In this document: positions 57,020-64,000 of the stretch, piece by piece | Layout: every line of letters starts with the position of its first letter | How positions within the stretch are numbered: the stretch's first letter is position 1 | Origin: Puccinia triticina | Taxonomy: Eukaryota > Basidiomycota > Pucciniomycetes > Pucciniales > Pucciniaceae | Length of the DNA stretch: 64,000 bases | Assembly: GCF_026914185.1 (NCBI RefSeq) | Contig: NC_070562.1 | Location: 3,100,001 to 3,164,000 of the forward strand | Direction of reading: 5' to 3' | Notes under the pieces: model-generated | Seen by the model: only the letters and a program-made list of their open reading frames with translations | What the model was told of the DNA's origin: nothing | Database searches by the model: none | Program-made: the position numbers and the translations under genes

Positions 57020-57775
57020 TGTGAGATTTCAAAGGACTAAGAGCAATTTTTATTCCAGTTAGGACAACAACAAAGATTGACAGTTTGTTAAGAGACAACG
57101 TTGGCTCTTACCTAAGAGCAAGGGTAACAATGAAACTGATTGTGTGCTGGAAGATCGTGGGTTGGAGAAAACAGGACACGAGTTGTAACAGCAAAGATGT
57201 GAGGATAATATCCGAGCAGTAATAGAATGAAAGTATGTGATGTAGATTTTAAGGAAAAAGCAGTGCAGTGTATTAGGCCCGAATTAGGCAAGGAGAAGAG
57301 AGTAAATGTTATTGGTCAGGATGAACAGAGATGCGAAATGTTTTTATGTAATTTTTGGCTTGGTTATGAATGATGAGGATTGCACGATGATTTAGACGAG
57401 TTAAGATGTTTAAGAAGTGAAATGGGTAGATGCAAGCTAAAACGTTGGAAATAAAGAGAAGCGGATGAAGTTTAAATTTAGCTGACGGCGCTTGCTCTTT
57501 TATATAGACGAGCGCCTCTGTGCTTACAGGTAACCATCTCGCCTAGGCGAGAATCCCTTCTCGCTGAGTTGTTCAGGGTTCAGGACATGTATGCGCCTCA
57601 CCTGGCTGTGGGCCAGGGTTGTGGGCTGAAACTTCGCCGCCAATAGCTGCGGTATGGACGAAATGAGAAAGAATAGTCAGGTTGATTGCGAGGCTGGTTG
57701 CTCACAGCTTTAACTCGTCAAGGAGGGACACTTACAGTTCCAAAAGAGTTCGGAGCTGAGTTTCAGAACCTGACA

Positions 57776-59024
57776 TCTCTTGTTTGTTTCAATTATGCGT
57801 CGGTGTGTGATGATTATTAAGCAAAAAGGCTTGTAGAATTCGGATCTCGCCGGCCTCATCAATGTTTTCTGCTATCTTTCCACTCTAATGTGTGATTTCC
57901 CAAAAGAAAAGGATCTAATGAATTGGTGCACCAGGAGTGTGAAAACACGAACAAAATGATACCCCCTTATCTCCTTTGAAAGCTATCAATCCATGACCAT
58001 TCACTTGGCGAGAGGCGGCTTCGACGCCAGCCACAGCGAGCCTCCCACCAGGGATTTGGGGTAAGTTAGGGCAGTGCAAGGAGTGGATAGCCGTGCTGGC
58101 TGTCATCTTATTAGTGGTCCAATGGCCATCGACAGAGTATATCTGAGCTGGACCTCGCAGCTGTTGACCATCCACCCTATGCCATGTTTCCAGATGTTTC
58201 CCCTGCCAGCGCCGCGAATTCTCGATTCGTCCCGCTGTTGGCTCATTCACGGCTTCCCCGGAGGTGTACACCCCACTGCTGCCCTCAGACATGTCTAGTG
58301 CACCCACAGTTTCCAGAAGCTGATCTCAGACTCTTTCCGTAACACCCCTGACCTAAGCTGCACAACGGTTTCATGTCCAAGGGTTTGGCTTGTGAGCAAA
58401 TGATAATAGTTGCTTTTGTCACCCGCGAATTCTTGCGGTCGAGCGTTTGTTGCCTAACAATGTGGTTCCTCTACGGAAAGATCTCTCTGATATCGCTTGC
58501 TTTTTACCTCACTTTATGCGCACGAACTTCGATTTCGACCCAAGACTGGACCTATCTTCATGACTTCGAAGACAATCGGTGGCAGCGAACCCCTTGCGCT
58601 GAACCGGACGGTCCAAGCACCGAGCTTCTCGGCTTGCATCACTCTCCCCTTGTACCACACCCCAGAGGATCAAGCATGGCATCGGAGATTCTGAACTACC
58701 CCGGGAATTCTATGTTGCAGCCAACGCTAACCGGCCAGGATATTCACGACTCATCACAAGCGCCTCCCTCTGTTGACGAACGATTCTGTCCTGATTTGCA
58801 AGTTGACACGCGGAGGATCGATGGCGAGCTAGGCCCAAGAAAACGCATTAAGCATAGTCACGGACATTTGTCTTGGACCCAAGAAACGACATCTGATTCA
58901 GCGTTGAAGCCAGGCACGTCGCATGATCATGACAACGTGAAGTCAGGCAAGAGACCGATCCTCTACAAGCAAGGTCACCCCCCTCAAACTTCCCAAACTA
59001 TTGGAGACCCACCCACTAGGTCTC
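57776..59024 (+). repeat. Copy 3 of the duplicated segment, part 2
   Basis: Continues the 52132 sequence after the Copia element and matches copy 2 from 43875 on. It leaves the duplicated region at CTAGGTCTC (59024), where copies 1 and 2 switch to NOP56-side sequence and copy 3 goes on into the rest of the secreted-protein gene. Confidence 0.85.
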
Positions 59025-60491
59025 GGGGAACAAGGAGTCAAAACAAGATACCAGTCATAGAAGAATACTGTGAAGAAATGTCGAAGAAACTTCGCGTGAC
59101 TTTGGTTCATTCCCCACGAACCCTATGGCAAACGGTACATCCAACATTACCCATCCTTTCTAGGCTCAGGAATGGTGAGAAACTGTCCAGGGACATAAGG
59201 ATTGCCAATGGCGATGGCACGAAAAACAAACCTCAGGGCGTTGCAATCATGCAATCACTGTATGAGAGTTTGCTTTGGGAGATATATCATTCTCACACAA
59301 CACGGCTCGATCCGCCACAAGAGCACGTGATGCATGTAAGAAATATATTTGGCCGACTGGACCAAGAAATATTCCAACCTAAGGACGGTGTTACGCTCAT
59401 TGGTATCAGTGTTGAGGCGGGAGAGTTTTGAAAGAAGACTTTTCAAAACATCAGTGGGGAGAGATGCAGGGAATTTTGGCAAGATATTTCTCGGACAACC
59501 CAAGCGATAGGATTCCACTTGATAGATTGGCAGCATATTTCATAAGATCTTACTATGGACCTCAGGAATGTAAGTGATGTTCTTCTAATAATAAGAGAAG
59601 GGTAGTATTTCTGATGAACTGGTTATTTCTTCCTGCAAATTAAATCCTGTGATGTGATTTATTGCGTATTCCATTTAAATTGGGACCAATTGTTTTTTTT
59701 TCTTACTCAACACAGATGATGAATCAGCATCCAGATACCAGCTTGAAGCAACTCAGCAAACAGATGTATTAGAAAAAATAATGGCAGCCACATATTTCCG
59801 CAAAAAGTACGACTTTGTTTACAACTTAGAATCTGGTGACGAGCCGCTGAAAAATTTCATCAAATACGGCGGCCAAATGTGGACTAAAAAACAACCCGAA
59901 ATTGATGTTTATAAAGCAACTGCTTCAATTTTTGCGGAGGAATTCCGGAAAACACAAGCAATACAAAACCAACGTAAAGTGAGGATAAAACATGCAAGAT
60001 TGCCATTTGTTTTGATATCAAACATCAGCGCGGGAACTTTAGATAGCATGCGAGTGTTGCAACTTCCTGGGAGTCCAAACGAGATCACATACGAAATGAA
60101 GGCATTCCTGGAGATTTATAACCATTTGGTCAAGGTGGTAGACACACTTCATCTGAAGATTCTGGAGCGGTTGGACATAACGATCCGTCAGAAGACAAAG
60201 AGGAGAACAGAGGTGTTGAAATGGATGGGCCAAGAGATAATAAAACCAACGCAAGGCTACCCTATATTTGGTAAAATCTCAAGTGCCGTTGATTATTCGA
60301 CGTTGGTGGGACAGATGCTTCGTGGTCATCAGGTGTTTGGGGTGGTTCAGTTGTCAATGATCAACTACTTTGCTTCCTCACAGTCCCATCATTTTACTCA
60401 AGCCAAAGTTACAGCTGCATTTGTTCTGGCAAGCTGGTATCAATTCAATCATCCAAAGGATTTTGAGCTCATGCCTTGTCTACGCAAGTAA
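58460..60491 (+). CDS. Secreted protein of unknown function, full length
   Basis: ATG at 58460 starts MWFLYGKISLISLAFYLTLC, a signal-peptide-like region. A first exon runs to about 59569, with a frame slip near 59420-59432 (...GVTLIGISVEAGEF, then TGA; the other frame reads KEDFSKHQWGEMQGILARYF). A GT-AG intron (59570-59715) follows. The last exon (59716-60491) holds KKYDFVYNLESGDEPLKNFI, ARLPFVLISNISAGTLDSMR and ASWYQFNHPKDFELM. The total would be about 600 residues. I recognise no domain. The size and secretion signal suggest a rust-lineage secreted protein. The frame slip may be a true break, an unmarked short intron or a sequencing error. Copies 1 and 2 are 5' pseudogene fragments. Confidence 0.6.
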
Positions 60492-62588
60492 TTACAAGAA
60501 AAATGGCTGAATAGAAGTGCTGTTATAACTATTTGATAGCAGGTTTCTCTCAGCTGGCAAGTAAAACACTTCTACCCCTTAGATAGTCAAATAAGTTTCT
60601 ACTAAAACACCTGCAATTATCCACACCAAGCACTCATGGCACTCAAAAATTCACCATCCCTTTCATTCCCATTTTTATTTTCATAAATTATATGCTTCTA
60701 CATAGTGGCCTTAACCTAGTGATACTTTAAGATGCATCCCCGATTTCTATTGTTCCTCAGACATTCAGAAGAGGCAATAATAAAACATACTTTATTTTAA
60801 TTCATATTCATCTCAGAGATATATCAGTAAAACCCTGGCAACATAGATTGCCTTAGGTTATCCACATAATCTGTGTAATCTAACTATCCTCATTCCCCAG
60901 AGGAGCCTGTTAAATTAGTAGTATCAGGCTGTTTAATTGCCATCTGGTTAGGATAGCAGGGTCTTTCTCAAAGCCTTTGCCATATGTTGTTGCTTGGATA
61001 ACACAATAAAAAGCCATCAAAGGCCGTTTTAGCTGTGAAATTTACTGGCACAATGTGTGCCCCAATAACATAACAAGGATAAAAAGACAAGATTAACAAT
61101 GGTGCAGTAAAATATTCTACCACAGCTAACAATTTGAATGATCAAGATTCAAATCATATCTCATATCTCAAGGAAAGAAAATCTATTCTGGAATCAATAT
61201 GATATTGAGGGGTTTCACAAAAAGGATTTCTGCTTCCCACAGCACTAAATTTCTTTACTTGCAGGTGACATACTTGCTTAAAGATTTGGTGTGAAGCCCC
61301 ACAAGAAATCACCCTGAGCATCCTCATAAAATCACAACTTGACAAGTGCTCAAACTCTTTCCTGGGTTTCCTTACTGTGAAACCCCCTATTGTGTCATGA
61401 AAAGTGTTAATTTAAAAGGCAATCTCAGAAAAAAATCCAGTTACCAATAGCCACACTGACAATATGATACAATATTGGGTGTATTCTTGTATGAATTTTA
61501 TTCATTCTTGGGTACTGTAGAACCACCTAACAGGCCACAACACTGGGTAGCATCTAGGGATGAAACCGGGTGGGGTTTGGGTTGGAAAAAAGTGCCCTAA
61601 CCCAACCCGCAAATAATTCCAGGTTTGGGTGGGTTGGGTCAGATTCTGGTTAACACCTCCCCAAACCATCCTGAATTGTAATATTTTGGGTCCAGGTTGG
61701 GTTGGTGCAGGTATTGGGTGAAAATAATAACAACAAGCAATGTGTGCATTTGTTCTATTGAATAACATTATGTTGTTTGTTTTTATTAGACGTAAGAGAG
61801 CATGTAGTTGAAAAAATAGGAAATGTAAACTAAATGGTTTTAAAAAGATAGGAAGTGTGTCATCCAGATTCAAACTCAGGATATTCAGATTGCTGTTGGT
61901 CAGAGAGACCTTCATCAAACACAATCCAGTCTTGCCCACAGATGAGGTTGTAGTTTTTTCTTGTGTCTTTTGAATGGCTTCCTGTTCACTGGTGATATCA
62001 ATTTTGTTGTCAGATTCAGATCATCAGTTGGCATGGCATTGACCGTCCTGGTCTTGTCATCAGTTGAGGAGAGAAAAAACCTCTTGTGCTTGAGGGGGCG
62101 TGATCATTGGGTGCTGGTCTTTGGCATAGTGAAAAAGTCTGGATTTCAAGTTGTACCCTGAGCAAATTCACAAACTATAGCTCTGGTGCCCCCAGTGTAG
62201 AAATAAAGTTTGGTCACAGTACCCTCTGTAAGTGTAAGCACAATGATGAGTAGTAAGTAATATGATGAAAAAGAAAGATAAGAGAAACCATAGAACTTTT
62301 TCCCTCCTCCCCTCAATGCACGCCTGCTTCCATTCCCACACAAATCCACACTATGAAACTTCCTGGACTATTTATCATCTCTTCCCAAAATCTGCATGCT
62401 ACACTCCCAGGCTCTGCTCTTCTCCAACACTTGACCTCCCATGCCCTCTGTTTAGCCCCCAACAGTCAGTCTCTCACCAGTGCCTCCCCCCAGCTACACC
62501 CACTGAGGGACTCCTGTCTGTGCTAAGCGGTGTGGTATGCTTTATGGTTACCCATCTAGCCCATTTCAAAATTTTCCATTTTATCATA

Positions 62589-63789
62589 TGTACACTCACA
62601 AATTAACCAAGATGGCGGCACCACTGGATTCTACGGCTAAAACTACATAGGACACCATGGACAACACACCTTAAACCCCTCTGAATCACAAGTTACAACC
62701 ACTTCAAGACACCATCATTCAGTTACATACACACAAAACACCATACTCAGGTCATGTAATCCGTTACATGAACCACCCTTACCCAGGACCATGTAATCCG
62801 TTACATGGGGCACTCTGACACTTGTCTACCCTTTACATATGCTTTACCTCATCAGCTGCACTCATTACATTGTGCTATGCACGGGTCATGCAGTGTCATG
62901 CAGTGTCATGCAGTGTTATGCAGTGTCATGCACACTAGATGCAGGCTTATGCAGTCTTATGCAGGTGCATGCAGACTAGTGTAATAGGGGCTGCAGTTCA
63001 TGCAGGTGTCATTAAACTAGCAAAAACCCCTCATGCAGCTTGCACATGACATCAGTTGACAGCTCAGGCTAGCTAAATTCCCTTGTATGACATCATTTGA
63101 CAGAAGGTGACAGACAGGGGCAGTACAGATGATCAGATGACTCAATGACATCATACATCAATGACATCATAGACCAAACTTAAACCTCTAACCTCCTCTT
63201 TCTCACCAGCTAAATTTCCTCATCTAAGCTGTACCACTAGCCAAAATCCCTTGTTTGACAGCTCAGGGCAGCTAAAATCCCTCATTCCCTGGTTCCCCTG
63301 GAGCTAAAATCCCTCACCCTTTTCTATTTAAGGAGGCTCTCCTCCCCCCCAGTTGTAATTTATCTCAGCAAACTACTTGCACTCAGCTTACCCCATAACA
63401 GTACAACACTTGCTCACTATACAGTATTAGCCCCCACTATATTGTGGTTTTACGCTTATTACATAAAAATTACATACATATCACAACTCTATTACATTGC
63501 TCAATTACCGTTAACCCCTCTGTCAGGGTGTCCCAAAACCCCCTTTGCGGCAACACGGACCATATCAGCTTACGACTCACTCAGCACCAGCTACATCACC
63601 CATATCCCCTAAGCCACTTGTTCGATGTAGGCTATCTTTTGATACACCTCCACTATCACTACATAAACCTTCCAATCATAGATTGGGGGACTTGTTTTAG
63701 TGTCTAGTGACCCAGCAAAGGCAGAGGTAACCTCATTCATCCCTTTCCGCACTCAGCAAAAGGTTCTCAGGAACACTTTTGAGCTTTAC
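62589..63789 (+). mobile_element. LTR-like repeat, copy C
   Basis: Starts near TGTACACTCACAAATTAACC and ends GAGCTTTACA, parallel to copy B's end. It shares GGATTCTACGGC, GCTAAAATCCCTCACCC (63308) and a TATA-like block TATTTAAGGAGGCTCTCC. A run of GTCATGCAGT repeats lies at 62887-62935. The flanking 60.5-62.6 kb contains no gene I can support; 61.5-61.75 kb has TGGGTT-rich repeats. The window ends in a scrap shared with 15.4 kb. Confidence 0.5.
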
Positions 63790-64000
63790 AGCGGCGGCAG
63801 TCATGCTGAGGGGATGGTTGCTGGTCAAGCTGCCCTTGAGGGTGGATGGTCCGTGAGGATGAGTGCTGAAATGAGGGGATCTGAGATAGCTTGTGGGTTT
63901 TGGTGGTTTTGAGATGTTCGCCGGGGGTTTGGATCCTTGGCGGCGGTTGTTTGTTTTGAGGAAGTTGGGAGTTGTGATCTTAAGGATGAAAAGAAAGGGA

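Larger units (their letters stand above)
52133..57775 (-). mobile_element. Full-length Ty1/Copia LTR retrotransposon
   Basis: 5643 bp with two 756-bp LTRs, 57020-57775 (5') and 52133-52888 (3'), TG...CA ends, and exact duplication TCTCT on both sides. I see three differences between LTRs, so the insertion is recent. The PBS next to the 5' LTR is complementary to a tRNA-Tyr-like anticodon arm. No clear PPT precedes the 3' LTR. The copy 2 sequence at 43.87 kb is the empty site. Confidence 0.95.

Overview
This is fungal nuclear DNA, most likely from a rust fungus (Pucciniales, Puccinia-like). The genes carry short GT-AG introns of about 50-160 bases. There are fragments of basidiomycete-type Plavaka (CMC) and hAT transposases, and gene space is sparse inside layered transposons. 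Species assignment is inference from these traits.

Host genes are few. The left edge holds the 3' end of a NOP56-type nucleolar protein gene. An apparently intact HERP/Usa1-like ubiquitin-domain ER membrane protein gene lies at 2264-5445 (minus). A five-exon Sos7-like kinetochore gene lies at 11377-12868, a small secreted-protein gene with internal 10-residue repeats at 46966-47319, and a larger secreted protein of unknown function at 58460-60491. mtHSP70 and alpha/beta-hydrolase lipase fragments (39.8-41.1 kb) are broken pseudogenes.

The HERP-like/secreted-protein segment is present three times. Copy 1 (415-4978) and copy 2 (41072-45641) form a 4.57-kb inverted repeat with about 36 kb between them. 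Copy 3 is in two pieces (50901-52132 and 57776 onward), split by a young full-length Copia element. Only copy 1 has the full HERP-like gene and only copy 3 has the full-length secreted gene. Copy 2 is joined to a lipase 3' end and carries premature stops.

The most layered region is 24.5-35.4 kb. It is a Mutator-like (MULE) transposon whose transposase is followed by an OTU-type cysteine-protease-like domain. It was hit by (i) a 3.7-kb hAT element, itself hit by a Tc1/mariner-like element, (ii) a 1.9-kb hAT-type non-autonomous element, itself hit by a solo LTR, and (iii) a 637-bp miniature LTR retrotransposon (TRIM). In (i), (ii) and (iii) the MULE coding sequence continues across the target-site duplication, so the order of events can be read directly. 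The TRIM has two 215-bp LTRs that look identical, an initiator-tRNA-Met anticodon-arm PBS, a G-rich PPT, and a tRNA-like sequence with A and B boxes inside each LTR. It resembles Cassandra elements but with a tRNA-like unit in place of 5S rRNA, and is my best candidate for something undescribed.

Three arrays of a 28-bp palindromic minisatellite are present. Two of them are one array split by a 969-bp solo LTR with a perfect 5-bp duplication. Several other MITEs and fold-back elements have terminal repeats and duplications visible by eye. The stretches 12.9-13.5, 15.6-17.0, 22.5-24.5, 37.3-38.9, 45.7-46.9 and 60.5-62.6 kb hold no gene I can defend.
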